Source of the DNA: Sulfuriferula thiophila
GTDB lineage: Bacteria > Pseudomonadota > Gammaproteobacteria > Burkholderiales > Sulfuriferulaceae
Direction: 5' to 3'
Assembly: GCF_003864975.1 (NCBI RefSeq)
Contig: NZ_BHGL01000007.1
Coordinates: 1 to 64,000 of the forward strand
Length of the DNA stretch: 64,000 nucleotides
Shown here: positions 34,932 through 44,063 of the stretch, in pieces
Position numbering within the stretch: the stretch's first letter is position 1
Layout of the letters: every line of letters starts with the position of its first letter
Notes under the pieces: model-generated
Told to the model about the DNA's origin: nothing
What the model saw: the letters and a program-made list of their open reading frames with translations, nothing else
The model's database searches: none
Translations under genes and position numbers: made by a program

Positions 34932-36452
34932 TTAAGTCCCACGCGCCAGATTCAGATCCAGCTGCAAGGTATCGGTACTCTTGCTGTCCTTGTTGCTGCC
35001 GCAACGCATGGACTCAATCAAGTCCAGGTATTCCGAGGTGATGTCACCCGTCACATACTTGCCGTTAAAGCAGGAAGTATCGAAGTGCTGCAACGCGGGA
35101 TTGATCTCCCGCACTGCTTCGATCAAGGCATCGATATCCTGGTAAACCAGGGCATCTGCGCCGATCTCGCGAGCGATCTCTTCATCGGTGCGACCAGTGG
35201 CCAGCAATTCCTGGCGTGTAGGCATATCTATGCCATATACGTTAGGGAAGCGTACTGGTGGCGCAGCCGAAGCAAAAAATACCTGGCTGGCGCCCGCATC
35301 CCGTGCCATTTGCACGATTTCACGGCTGGTCGTGCCGCGAACGATGGAGTCATCTACCAGCAATACGTTTTTGTCTTTAAATTCTATGCCGATGGCATTG
35401 AGCTTCTGACGTACCGATTTCTTGCGCATGGCCTGGCCAGGCATGATGAAAGTACGACCGATATAGCGGTTCTTGATGAAGCCTTCACGATAAGACAAAC
35501 CCAGCGCATTCGCCAGCTGCAATGCACTCGGGCGACTGGTATCCGGTATCGGTATCACCACATCAATGCGCAGATGCGCCCATTGCTGGCGTATTTTTTC
35601 TGCCAGCTGCTCGCCCATGCGCAAACGGGTTTCATAGACCGATACGCCGTCTATCACTGAATCCGGACGCGCCAGATACACATATTCAAAAATGCACGGG
35701 AAATATTGCGGATTTTCTGCACACTGCTGGCTATGCAACTGACCTGCCGCATCAATATAAATGGCTTCACCCGGCAACACATCACGCATCACTTTGTAAT
35801 CCAGTGCGTCGATCGCTACACTCTCGGATGCCAGCATGTATTCCATACCCATCTCGGTCTGGCGACTGCCGATGATCAACGGACGTATGCCGTAGGGGTC
35901 ACGGAATGCCAGCAAACCATGGCCGGCAATCATCGCTACGACTGCATAAGCACCGCGACAACGACGATGTACGCCAGCCACTGCCTTGAATACACGCTCC
36001 ACATTCAGGCTATGGGTGCTATTTGCTTCCACCAGTTCATGCGCCAGTACGTTCAACAGCACTTCGGAATCCGAACTGGTATTCACATGACGCAAATCCA
36101 GACGGAACAAATCTTCCTTGAGCTGATCGGTATTGGTCAGGTTGCCGTTATGCGCCAACACAATGCCATACGGCGAATTGACATAGAAAGGCTGCGCTTC
36201 AGCGGTGGAGGCTGCGTTACCCGCAGTAGGATAGCGCACATGGCCAATACCGGAATTACCCAGCAGGTTACGCATATCGCGCGTGCGGAACACATCACGC
36301 ACCAGGCCGTTAGCCTTGTGCATATGAAACACATTACCCTCAGCGGTAACTATCCCCGCAGCATCCTGACCACGATGCTGCAACACCAGCAAGCCATCAT
36401 AGAGCAACTGGTTAACGGGAGTATGAGAAACAATGCCGATTATGCCGCACAT
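34932..36452 (-). CDS. purF: Amidophosphoribosyltransferase
   Basis: The 506-residue protein begins [10 protein letters not shown], with the catalytic Cys directly after the initiator Met (Ntn glutamine amidotransferase, no propeptide). The glutaminase half carries HRGQDAAGI and [11 protein letters not shown]. The phosphoribosyltransferase half has the PRPP loop [18 protein letters not shown] and [15 protein letters not shown]. It makes 5-phosphoribosylamine, the first committed step of purine synthesis. Length equals the E. coli type. cvpA starts 9 bp upstream, the conserved cvpA-purF pair. Confidence 0.97.
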   Translation of the reverse strand: MCGIIGIVSHTPVNQLLYDGLLVLQHRGQDAAGIVTAEGNVFHMHKANGLVRDVFRTRDMRNLLGNSGIGHVRYPTAGNAASTAEAQPFYVNSPYGIVLAHNGNLTNTDQLKEDLFRLDLRHVNTSSDSEVLLNVLAHELVEANSTHSLNVERVFKAVAGVHRRCRGAYAVVAMIAGHGLLAFRDPYGIRPLIIGSRQTEMGMEYMLASESVAIDALDYKVMRDVLPGEAIYIDAAGQLHSQQCAENPQYFPCIFEYVYLARPDSVIDGVSVYETRLRMGEQLAEKIRQQWAHLRIDVVIPIPDTSRPSALQLANALGLSYREGFIKNRYIGRTFIMPGQAMRKKSVRQKLNAIGIEFKDKNVLLVDDSIVRGTTSREIVQMARDAGASQVFFASAAPPVRFPNVYGIDMPTRQELLATGRTDEEIAREIGADALVYQDIDALIEAVREINPALQHFDTSCFNGKYVTGDITSEYLDLIESMRCGSNKDSKSTDTLQLDLNLARGT

Positions 36453-36461
36453 AGGAAGATC

Positions 36462-36950
36462 CTAAAAATGTATGTGTTGAACCAAACTATCAGGCAGCCA
36501 TGGCTTAGCCATAACTGCCAACTTGACCAAAGAGGGTGCGAGTAGTGAATGTTGCCATAATTCGGTTTTTGGCAGCGCGGTTAACCCGGCCAGCAAAACC
36601 AGCATCAATACAATGGCTGCACCCCGTACCGCACCAAACAATATTCCAAGCAACCGGTCTAGTGCACCCAAACCAGCTGCTTTGAGTGATTCCGCCAGCA
36701 ACAGACTCAACAACATGGCCACAGCCATGACGATCACAAACACTAAAATGAAGCCACCCAGATAACGTAATGCCGGGCTACTGATCATGGCCGGCATCCA
36801 CACAGCCGCCACATCAGCAAAGGATTTCGCCAGCAAAAAAGCAACAATCCAGGCAGCCAGTGACAATATCTCTTTTACACCGCCACGCATTGCACCCAGC
36901 ATCATTGATAAGACGACAATCCCTAAAACCACTAAATCGAAAGTAGTCAC
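36462..36950 (-). CDS. cvpA: CvpA-family membrane protein
   Basis: The 162-residue inner-membrane protein has four predicted helices. The opening FDLVVLGIVVLSMMLGAMRG is typical of the family. CvpA is required for colicin V production in E. coli and has been linked to envelope homeostasis. It sits between the SPOR gene and purF, with 9-bp gaps on both sides, as in many proteobacteria. Confidence 0.93.
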   Translation of the reverse strand: MTTFDLVVLGIVVLSMMLGAMRGGVKEILSLAAWIVAFLLAKSFADVAAVWMPAMISSPALRYLGGFILVFVIVMAVAMLLSLLLAESLKAAGLGALDRLLGILFGAVRGAAIVLMLVLLAGLTALPKTELWQHSLLAPSLVKLAVMAKPWLPDSLVQHIHF

Positions 36951-36959
36951 AATTTCACC

Positions 36960-37799
36960 TTACTTATGCAGCGGTACAATTTGTGCCTGTATGCCGGCAG
37001 CGCTGATTTTAGCCAGCGTTTTATCCGCCTGACCGCGTTCGGCAAATGGACCTGCACGTACCCGTGTTGCACCACTTGGCAACGTTTCGGTGTAAGTACT
37101 TACCCCAACTGCATTCAGACGCTCACGCAATTGCCGTACATTCTCAGCACTGCTGAATGCACCTAATTGCACAACATAATGGCCATTGTCCGCTTCGTGT
37201 GCATGTTTATCGGTTGCTGGCGCTGGAGACAGTTCCGTTTTAGTTGCTGCTACATCTGATTTGGCGGGTGCAGACTGCTTGGCTTTAGCAGCTTGCTGGG
37301 ACTTTTCTGCTGCTAGCGCAGCCTGATGCGCCACTTCTTTGTCATGCGCTAATTTAGCTTGTTCTGTCTGCTTCGCTTTTTCAGCAGCCGCTGCTTTCGC
37401 CTCATTGGCTTTGTGTTCAGCCTCTTTTTGCTGAGTAAGCTTTGCCTCTGCACTTTGTTTCTGCTCGGCGACATCGTTATGCGCAACTTCTGCAGCAGGT
37501 TGAGTAATCGCAGTTTTGATCGGATCGAGCGACTTTTCAGCCGTTACATCACTTGTTTGAGGGGCAGGGGTCGGTGCAGGGACTGCGAGTGGCGGGGCGA
37601 CAACAGATACGGGGGGAGCAGTCACACCCGCACCCGGCATTTCGATCGCGATATCCGGATTGACAGGGCGTGGGGTCTGATCCAGCACCATAGGCAAAAC
37701 GATTGCGGCGCTGATCAGCAAAGTCGCAGCACCCAGCAAGCGCTGCCGGGCACGTTTTTTTAATCTCAATTGCTCTTCAGACGTGGCTTGAATGGCCAT
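36960..37799 (-). CDS. SPOR-domain cell-division protein (DedD-like)
   Basis: The 279-residue protein has a short cytoplasmic N-terminus, one membrane helix (LLGAATLLISAAIVLPMVLD, about 22-41), a long Ala/Lys/Gln-rich periplasmic linker (about 60-195) and a C-terminal SPOR domain (about 205-279). The SPOR domain shows YVVQLGAFSSAENVRQLRER and RVRAGPFAERGQADKTL. SPOR domains bind denuded glycan at the septum. Its place between folC and cvpA is that of dedD in E. coli. Confidence 0.92.
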   Translation of the reverse strand: MAIQATSEEQLRLKKRARQRLLGAATLLISAAIVLPMVLDQTPRPVNPDIAIEMPGAGVTAPPVSVVAPPLAVPAPTPAPQTSDVTAEKSLDPIKTAITQPAAEVAHNDVAEQKQSAEAKLTQQKEAEHKANEAKAAAAEKAKQTEQAKLAHDKEVAHQAALAAEKSQQAAKAKQSAPAKSDVAATKTELSPAPATDKHAHEADNGHYVVQLGAFSSAENVRQLRERLNAVGVSTYTETLPSGATRVRAGPFAERGQADKTLAKISAAGIQAQIVPLHK

Positions 37800-37814
37800 A
37801 CATGTGTTTCCTAA

Positions 37815-39062
37815 TTAGCCGGATATCAATTGCAATATGGCGGCGACAGTATAGAAGGAACCAAAGACGCAGATTCTATCATTTTCCTGAGCTTGTTCAC
37901 AGGCTAAAGTCCATGCTGCGGGTACACTATCCAATATTTTTAGCTGAGCCACACCTGCCTCGGTCAACACTTGACGCAATACCGCAGCCGACGCGCCTCG
38001 CGGCATATCCAAACCTGCCACCAGCCAGACATCAACCACATCGCGCATGGCCGCAACCACGCCGGCTATATCCTTATCTGCCAGCATAGCGAACACGGCG
38101 AATGTTTTACCTGCCACCGGCGCCTTCGCCAGATTGCTCGCCAATGCCTGAGCGCCATGCGGATTGTGCGCAACATCCAGAATACGCTGGGGCAAACCCG
38201 GCAGCATCTGAAACCGTCCTGGCACTTGTGCGTGCTGCAGACCCTGACGAATCGCAATTTCCGGCACCACGAAACCCGGTGCCAGATTTTCCAGCGCGGC
38301 AATGGCGGTCGCTGCATTGCTTAACTGGTAATCACCGCGCATCACTGGCAACGGCAAATTCAGGTAGGTCACCGCGCCATGATAGTCCCAACTCGTTGCA
38401 TGGCTCTGATACCGGTAATCTTCACCAATAGCGCGCCACAAGGCACCAAGACGCTGCGACACCTCCTGCAATACTTTCGGGGGGGCAATATCACCGCAGA
38501 TTGCCGGATGCCCGGCACGGAAAATACCGGCTTTCTCTCGCCCGATCTGCTCGCGGGTAGTTCCCAGGTATTCAGTATGATCAATATCGATGCTGGTAAT
38601 CACGGCACAACTGGCATCAAACACATTAACCGCATCCAGTCGGCCACCCAGCCCAACCTCCAGAATAGCGATATCAACAGCGGCCTGCTCAAATAGCCAC
38701 ATTGCAGCCAGCGTACCGAATTCGAAATAACTTAACGAGATCTCGCCGCGCGCGGCTTCTATCGCCGCAAACGCAGCGCACAAAGCAACATCTTCGACTT
38801 CGATTTGTGCGATACGCACGCGTTCGTTATAGCGCAATAGATGCGGTGAGGTGTACAAACCGGTGCGGTAACCCGCGGCGCTCAACATCGCTTCCAGATA
38901 GGCGCAAGTTGAGCCTTTACCGTTGGTGCCACCCACCAGAATGACGGGTGTGTGTATATTCGGGAGCAATACGGCGCGCACTTGCGCCACCCGCTCCAGC
39001 CCCAGATCAATGACCTGGGGATGCAAACCTTCCAGATACTGCAGCCATTCGGCTAAACTCAT
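37815..39062 (-). CDS. folC: Bifunctional dihydrofolate / folylpolyglutamate synthase
   Basis: The 415-residue Mur-ligase-type enzyme has the P-loop VGGTNGKGSTCAYLE (about 42-56), TSPHLLRYNERVRI, the ILEVGLGGRLDAVN motif and VITSIDIDHTEYLG. It adds glutamate to dihydropteroate and to tetrahydrofolates. The start overlaps the accD stop by one base (TAATG), so the two are translationally coupled, the usual accD-folC arrangement. Confidence 0.95.
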   Translation of the reverse strand: MSLAEWLQYLEGLHPQVIDLGLERVAQVRAVLLPNIHTPVILVGGTNGKGSTCAYLEAMLSAAGYRTGLYTSPHLLRYNERVRIAQIEVEDVALCAAFAAIEAARGEISLSYFEFGTLAAMWLFEQAAVDIAILEVGLGGRLDAVNVFDASCAVITSIDIDHTEYLGTTREQIGREKAGIFRAGHPAICGDIAPPKVLQEVSQRLGALWRAIGEDYRYQSHATSWDYHGAVTYLNLPLPVMRGDYQLSNAATAIAALENLAPGFVVPEIAIRQGLQHAQVPGRFQMLPGLPQRILDVAHNPHGAQALASNLAKAPVAGKTFAVFAMLADKDIAGVVAAMRDVVDVWLVAGLDMPRGASAAVLRQVLTEAGVAQLKILDSVPAAWTLACEQAQENDRICVFGSFYTVAAILQLISG

Positions 39063-39931
39063 TAAGCCGCCACAGGAAGGCGCTGCATCTTTGCCAGCAA
39101 ACCGGCCAGACGATCGCGCATTTCACGGCGGTCTATGATCAGATCTATCGCGCCATGTTCCTGCAAAAACTCAGCCCGCTGAAATCCTTCCGGCAAGGTT
39201 TCACGGACAGTCTGCTCAATCACGCGCGGTCCGGCAAAACCGATCAATGCCCGTGGCTCCGCTACAATCACATCGCCCAGCATGGCGAAGCTGGCCGATA
39301 CACCGCCCATGGTAGGGTCAGTCAGCACTGAAATAAAGGGCAGCTTGGCTTCAGCCAATTTGGTCAGCGCTGCACTGGTTTTCGCCATCTGCATCAGTGA
39401 AAACAGACCTTCCTGCATGCGCGCACCACCACTCGCGGCATAACACACGAACGGAATCTTGTCCTGCAGACAGACTTCGATGCCACGCACAAAACGCTCA
39501 CCCACTACCGCACCCATCGAGCCACCCATGAATTTGAATTCGAATGCGGCGACGACCAGTGGTACATCGCTGATTTTACCCTTCATGACGATGAGCGCAT
39601 CTTTTTCACCGGTTGCGCGCTGCGCTTCAAGCAAACGATCGCTGTACTTCTTGCTGTCCTTGAATTTGAGTGTATCGACCGGCATCACTTCATTACCGAT
39701 TTCAAAACGGCCATCGGCATCCAGCAACATCTCCAGCCGTGCCCGTGCGCCTATTCGATGATGATGGGCACAGTTCGGACACACCTCCAGATTGCGCTCA
39801 AGATCGGCACGGTACAGCACTGTCTCGCATGACGGACACTTGCTCCACAAACCTTCCGGCATAACTTTTTTTGGATCTTCCGCCAGACGACGGTTGATTT
39901 TCGGACGCAATATTTTCTGAAACCAGCTCAT
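39062..39931 (-). CDS. accD: Acetyl-CoA carboxylase carboxyltransferase subunit beta
   Basis: The 289-residue protein has the N-terminal four-cysteine zinc ribbon ([14 protein letters not shown], then CPNC; about 33-56). The carboxyltransferase domain shows [20 protein letters not shown] and the oxyanion-hole glycines in [17 protein letters not shown]. With AccA it transfers carboxyl from biotin to acetyl-CoA, the committed step of fatty-acid synthesis. trpA lies 42 bp upstream in the same direction. Confidence 0.97.
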   Translation of the reverse strand: MSWFQKILRPKINRRLAEDPKKVMPEGLWSKCPSCETVLYRADLERNLEVCPNCAHHHRIGARARLEMLLDADGRFEIGNEVMPVDTLKFKDSKKYSDRLLEAQRATGEKDALIVMKGKISDVPLVVAAFEFKFMGGSMGAVVGERFVRGIEVCLQDKIPFVCYAASGGARMQEGLFSLMQMAKTSAALTKLAEAKLPFISVLTDPTMGGVSASFAMLGDVIVAEPRALIGFAGPRVIEQTVRETLPEGFQRAEFLQEHGAIDLIIDRREMRDRLAGLLAKMQRLPVAA

Positions 39932-39973
39932 GACTATTCCTTTATTCGTAAAAACGCTTACCTGATGCCTGGA

Positions 39974-40771
39974 TTAACCAGCCGCATCCATCGCTGCGCG
40001 TACACCGGCAACAAACGTTGTCAGGTTTGCCACGACTTGTTCGCGTGGCGAGTTTTCAATTTCTTCTACTATGCGACTGCCGATCACGACTGCATCGGCA
40101 AACTTGGCAATGGCAGCTGCAGTCTTGGCATCACGGATACCGAATCCTACCCCGACCGGCAAGCCGCAGCGTTCACGTATCACCGGGATATGCCCAGCCA
40201 CTTCCGCCAGATCAAGATTGGCAGAACCGGTCACGCCTTTCAGTGAGACGTAATAGACAAAACCGCTGGCTTTGCTGGCTACCAGATTAATCCGCGCATC
40301 CGGTGTCGTTGGCGACAACAGGAAGATTGTATCGACACCTGCCGCCCGGAATATTTCCGCTACGCTCTCTTCCGGCGGAATGTCCACCGTCAGCATCCCA
40401 TCCACCCCGGCAGCCGCAGCAGCCTTGGCAAAGACTTCATAGCCCATGTGCTCAATCGGATTGGCATAGCCCATCAGCACGATAGGGGTGGTGGTATTGG
40501 TGGTACGGAATTCGGCGACCATCGCCAGCACATCTTTCAAGCCGACATGATGTTTCAGCGCTCGCTCAGAGGCGCGCTGTATGGTTGGGCCATCCGCCAT
40601 CGGATCGGAGAATGGCACACCCAGCTCAATAATGTCCGCCCCTGCAGCAGCCAGACCATGCAGTATCTGCACCGTCAATTGCGGATCGGGATCACCTGCG
40701 GTGATGAACGGAATCAGCGCAGCTTTGTGCTGCGCCTTAAGTTCGGCAAAAGTCTGTTTGATACGGCTCAT
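39974..40771 (-). CDS. trpA: Tryptophan synthase alpha subunit
   Basis: The 265-residue TIM-barrel protein has the catalytic Glu in [20 protein letters not shown] (about 44-63) and the catalytic Asp in [10 protein letters not shown]. The phosphate-binding glycines are in [11 protein letters not shown] and [12 protein letters not shown]. It cleaves indole-3-glycerol phosphate and passes indole to TrpB through a tunnel. trpB lies 31 bp upstream. Confidence 0.97.
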   Translation of the reverse strand: MSRIKQTFAELKAQHKAALIPFITAGDPDPQLTVQILHGLAAAGADIIELGVPFSDPMADGPTIQRASERALKHHVGLKDVLAMVAEFRTTNTTTPIVLMGYANPIEHMGYEVFAKAAAAAGVDGMLTVDIPPEESVAEIFRAAGVDTIFLLSPTTPDARINLVASKASGFVYYVSLKGVTGSANLDLAEVAGHIPVIRERCGLPVGVGFGIRDAKTAAAIAKFADAVVIGSRIVEEIENSPREQVVANLTTFVAGVRAAMDAAG

Positions 40772-40802
40772 ATTTACTCTCTACAAAAATTTTCCACGCT
40801 GC

Positions 40803-42002
40803 TTACAGCGTTAAGCCGGACATCTTCGCCACGGTATTGATATCCTTATCACCACGGCCGGACAAATTTACCAGCAATATCTGGTCTTTGCTCATGCCTG
40901 GTGCGATTTTGGCAGCATGCGCCAGCGCATGACTGGATTCCAGAGCCGGGATAATACCTTCAAAACGGCACAGGTCATGAAAGCCACGCATCGCTTCATC
41001 GTCATTAATGGCGACATACTCCGCACGACCACTGTCTTTCAGCCACGCATGTTCAGGGCCCACACCGGGATAATCCAGACCGGCAGAGATGGAATGGGTT
41101 TCGATGATCTGGCCATTTTCATCCTGCATCAGATAGCTACGGAAACCATGCAGCACGCCTGGCGTTCCGGCTGAAAGCGGCGCTGCGTGACGACCTGTGG
41201 CGACACCATCACCACCGGCCTCAACGCCGATCAAGCGTACGTCTTTATGGCCAATATAGGGATAGAAAATGCCGATCGCGTTGGAACCGCCGCCCACACA
41301 GGCAATTACCGCATCCGGCTGACGACCTATCATATCCGGCATTTGGGTCAGGCACTCTTCACCGATCACGGACTGGAAGTCACGCACCAGCATAGGGTAC
41401 GGATGCGGACCGGCTGCGGTACCCAGAATATAAAACGTGGATTCGACGTTGGTAACCCAGTCGCGCATAGCTTCGTTCAGCGCATCTTTCAGTGTTTTGG
41501 AACCGGAAGAGACGGGCACCACCGTCGCGCCCAGCAACTTCATGCGGTAAACGTTAGGTGACTGCCGCGCGACATCTTCTGCGCCCATGTACACCACGCA
41601 CTCCATACCGTAACGTGCAGCCACGGTAGCTGAGGCGACACCATGCTGTCCGGCGCCGGTCTCGGCGATCACGCGCTTCTTGCCCATGCGCCGTGCCAGC
41701 AACGCCTGGCCGATGGTGTTGTTGATTTTGTGCGCGCCAGTGTGATTCAGATCTTCACGTTTGAGATAAATCTGCGCACCACCCAGATGTTCCGACCAGC
41801 GCTTGGCGTGGTAAATCGGGCTGGGCCGGCCGACATAGTGCTTAAGCTCATGACGAAACTCCGCCATGAAAGCAGCATCTTTGCGTGCCAGCTCATATTC
41901 CTGGCGCAATTCATCCAACGCGGCAATCAAAGTTTCCGCGACAAAAATACCGCCATACGGACCGAAATGGCCGTGCTCATCTGGGAGTTCACCGATACGC
42001 AT
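40803..42002 (-). CDS. trpB: Tryptophan synthase beta subunit
   Basis: The 399-residue PLP enzyme carries the Schiff-base lysine in [13 protein letters not shown] and the phosphate-binding loop [24 protein letters not shown] is the catalytic Glu region. It joins indole and serine to tryptophan. Its start overlaps the end of trpF by 14 bp. Length is typical. Confidence 0.97.
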   Translation of the reverse strand: MRIGELPDEHGHFGPYGGIFVAETLIAALDELRQEYELARKDAAFMAEFRHELKHYVGRPSPIYHAKRWSEHLGGAQIYLKREDLNHTGAHKINNTIGQALLARRMGKKRVIAETGAGQHGVASATVAARYGMECVVYMGAEDVARQSPNVYRMKLLGATVVPVSSGSKTLKDALNEAMRDWVTNVESTFYILGTAAGPHPYPMLVRDFQSVIGEECLTQMPDMIGRQPDAVIACVGGGSNAIGIFYPYIGHKDVRLIGVEAGGDGVATGRHAAPLSAGTPGVLHGFRSYLMQDENGQIIETHSISAGLDYPGVGPEHAWLKDSGRAEYVAINDDEAMRGFHDLCRFEGIIPALESSHALAHAAKIAPGMSKDQILLVNLSGRGDKDINTVAKMSGLTL

Positions 42003-42612
42003 TACTTACCTCTTGAATAAATTGCGCGACTTTCGTCACGTCTTTGATACCTTTACTGATTTCCACACCACTAGACACATCCACCGCCCAAGGCTGAGTT
42101 TGCTGTATAGCAGCAGCAACATTTTGCGCATCCAGTCCGCCTGATAATATCAGCGGCAACGGCAAATTGACCGGGATCAAATCCCAATCAAACCGGTGGC
42201 CGGTTCCTCCGGCTTCACCCGCGACATACGCATCAAGCAGAATACCCTGAGCATCATTAAACCGAGATGCGTATTGTACCAAATCCAGCCCCGGTCTAAC
42301 GCGTACCGCCTTAATATATGGCAACTGAAATTGCTGACAATAGGCAGGCGATTCGTCGCCATGAAATTGCAGCAATGTTGGACGCACTGCCTCAATGACA
42401 GCCTGAACCATGGCGACATCCGCATCCACAAACAGCGCAACACTGCTGACAAACGCTGGCAATGCCTGTGCTATCCTGCGTGCCTGCACCAGTTCTACAT
42501 GGCGCGGACTGGGCGGATAGAACACCAGACCAATCGCATCAGCCCCCGCATGCGCCGCATGAAGCGCTGTATCAACCTGGGTGAAACCACAGATTTTAAT
42601 TCGTGTCCGCAT
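41989..42612 (-). CDS. trpF: Phosphoribosylanthranilate isomerase
   Basis: The 207-residue TIM barrel has the catalytic Cys in RIKICGFTQ (Cys8) and the catalytic Asp in [22 protein letters not shown]. Phosphate-binding segments are [10 protein letters not shown] and [13 protein letters not shown]. It converts phosphoribosylanthranilate to the carboxyphenylamino-deoxyribulose phosphate in tryptophan synthesis. The ATG follows the truA stop directly (TGAATG). Confidence 0.96.
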   Translation of the reverse strand: MRTRIKICGFTQVDTALHAAHAGADAIGLVFYPPSPRHVELVQARRIAQALPAFVSSVALFVDADVAMVQAVIEAVRPTLLQFHGDESPAYCQQFQLPYIKAVRVRPGLDLVQYASRFNDAQGILLDAYVAGEAGGTGHRFDWDLIPVNLPLPLILSGGLDAQNVAAAIQQTQPWAVDVSSGVEISKGIKDVTKVAQFIQEVSNAYR

Positions 42613-43413
42613 TCAACTATCCCCGCTCATTGCTAAAGCCTGGCTGGCATCCCGCGCCCCCGGCAATCCCCAGACCGCATCATATTCAACATGACATAAA
42701 TGCAATCCGGCGGCTGAAAATGTCGGCGCCGACAGCGTGCGGTCACGCTGATGCAACAGCTCACCCACCCAGTCTGGCGGATACTTGCCCTGGCCGACAT
42801 ACACCAGCGCACCCACAATATTGCGTACCATATGATGCAGAAAAGCATTGGCAGTCAGCTCGAATATAATCCGGTTACCCTGTTTAATCACATTCATCTG
42901 CTGCAATACCCGTACCGGTGAGTGTGCCTGACATTCAGCCGCACGAAACGCACTGAAATCATGCTCGCCCAGCAACATGTGTCCGGCCTGCTGCATCAAA
43001 TCAACATCCAGCGGCGCGTGATACCAGCCTACTTGCCCGGAATCCAAGGCCGGGCGTACCGGATGATTCAACAACACATATCGATAACTGCGCGCGGTGG
43101 CACTGAAACGCGCATGAAAATCCTGATTAACCAACTGTGCCCAAAGTACCGCAACACCATCCGGTAAAAATGTATTCACACCTCTGACCCATGCCGTTAA
43201 CGGACGCTCGACGTCAATATCGAAATGCACAACCTGGGCAGTCGCATGCACCCCGGTATCAGTACGCCCCGCCGCCACCACAGGCACCGCATGTCCGGCT
43301 ATTTGTGCCAAGGCCCGCTCCAGCGCATCCTGCACGCCGCAACCCTGCGGCTGATGCTGCCAGCCACAAAACTGACTGCCATTGTATTCGATGCCTAGCG
43401 CTATACGTTTCAT
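42613..43413 (-). CDS. truA: tRNA pseudouridine(38-40) synthase TruA
   Basis: The 266-residue protein begins RIALGIEYNGSQFCGWQHQP and has the catalytic Asp in AAGRTDTGVHATAQVVHFD. Later landmarks are RSYRYVLLNH and FLHHMVRNIVGALVYVGQG. It isomerises uridines 38-40 in tRNA anticodon stems. I chose the ATG at 43413 because it overlaps the upstream stop as ATGA; an ATG at 43422 is also in frame. Confidence 0.95.
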   Translation of the reverse strand: MKRIALGIEYNGSQFCGWQHQPQGCGVQDALERALAQIAGHAVPVVAAGRTDTGVHATAQVVHFDIDVERPLTAWVRGVNTFLPDGVAVLWAQLVNQDFHARFSATARSYRYVLLNHPVRPALDSGQVGWYHAPLDVDLMQQAGHMLLGEHDFSAFRAAECQAHSPVRVLQQMNVIKQGNRIIFELTANAFLHHMVRNIVGALVYVGQGKYPPDWVGELLHQRDRTLSAPTFSAAGLHLCHVEYDAVWGLPGARDASQALAMSGDS

Positions 43414-44063
43414 CTTACCCATATCCCCAGCATTGTCACGCTCATGATAAACACATAGTCCAACCAGCCCGAGCGATATACCGGCAGTAATAATGGCTGC
43501 ATCATTTCGTGAGTCACAAGCGGTGGGGTGGACAATTGTCGCAGCCGTTGTTTAAACGATACTTGCTGCGTTTCCTGCAATAGCGACTCCGCATAACGCA
43601 GGGTAAGCCAGATACGCATCGCGATACGCTCAGACGGCAAGCCGACATGGTGTAGCGGTGCCAATAATGTATAGATTCCAGCCAGCAAGGCCACACGCGA
43701 GAGCCGCGTCAACAATAGCGCAAGCATGGCCAAAATCAGCAGCAGTCGCCAGCTTTGCAGCAAGCCGCTATACACACCGGACTCACTTGGACCATACCCT
43801 TGCAGCACAGGCCACAATGGCACGCCGGGCAGGCTGTAGGCATGCACCAGCAGCAGCACCAGCAACAATATACGGCTGCGGCGTACGTAACGGAAGAACT
43901 GCTGACGCACAGGCTGAGTAAATGACAGTAAAACCAGCACAGTCAATCCCAGCAACACAGGCTCACCTACCAGCATTACCCACACCATAAAAAACAGCCA
44001 CAGCATAACTGCTGTGGCTGGATGACAGATATGGCGCTGTATATTCGTTATGCTGTTTGACAT
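43410..44063 (-). CDS. CbiQ/EcfT-like integral membrane protein
   Basis: The 217-residue protein has about five hydrophobic segments. It ends in a cytoplasmic-type region with amphipathic helices (AMRIWLTLRYAESLLQET) that resembles the coupling part of EcfT/CbiQ transmembrane proteins of ECF vitamin transporters. No ATPase or substrate-binding component is encoded nearby, so transport is uncertain. The ATG at 44063 overlaps the fimV stop (TGATG), and the stop overlaps the truA start (ATGA), so all three are coupled. Confidence 0.65.
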   Translation of the reverse strand: MSNSITNIQRHICHPATAVMLWLFFMVWVMLVGEPVLLGLTVLVLLSFTQPVRQQFFRYVRRSRILLLVLLLVHAYSLPGVPLWPVLQGYGPSESGVYSGLLQSWRLLLILAMLALLLTRLSRVALLAGIYTLLAPLHHVGLPSERIAMRIWLTLRYAESLLQETQQVSFKQRLRQLSTPPLVTHEMMQPLLLPVYRSGWLDYVFIMSVTMLGIWVR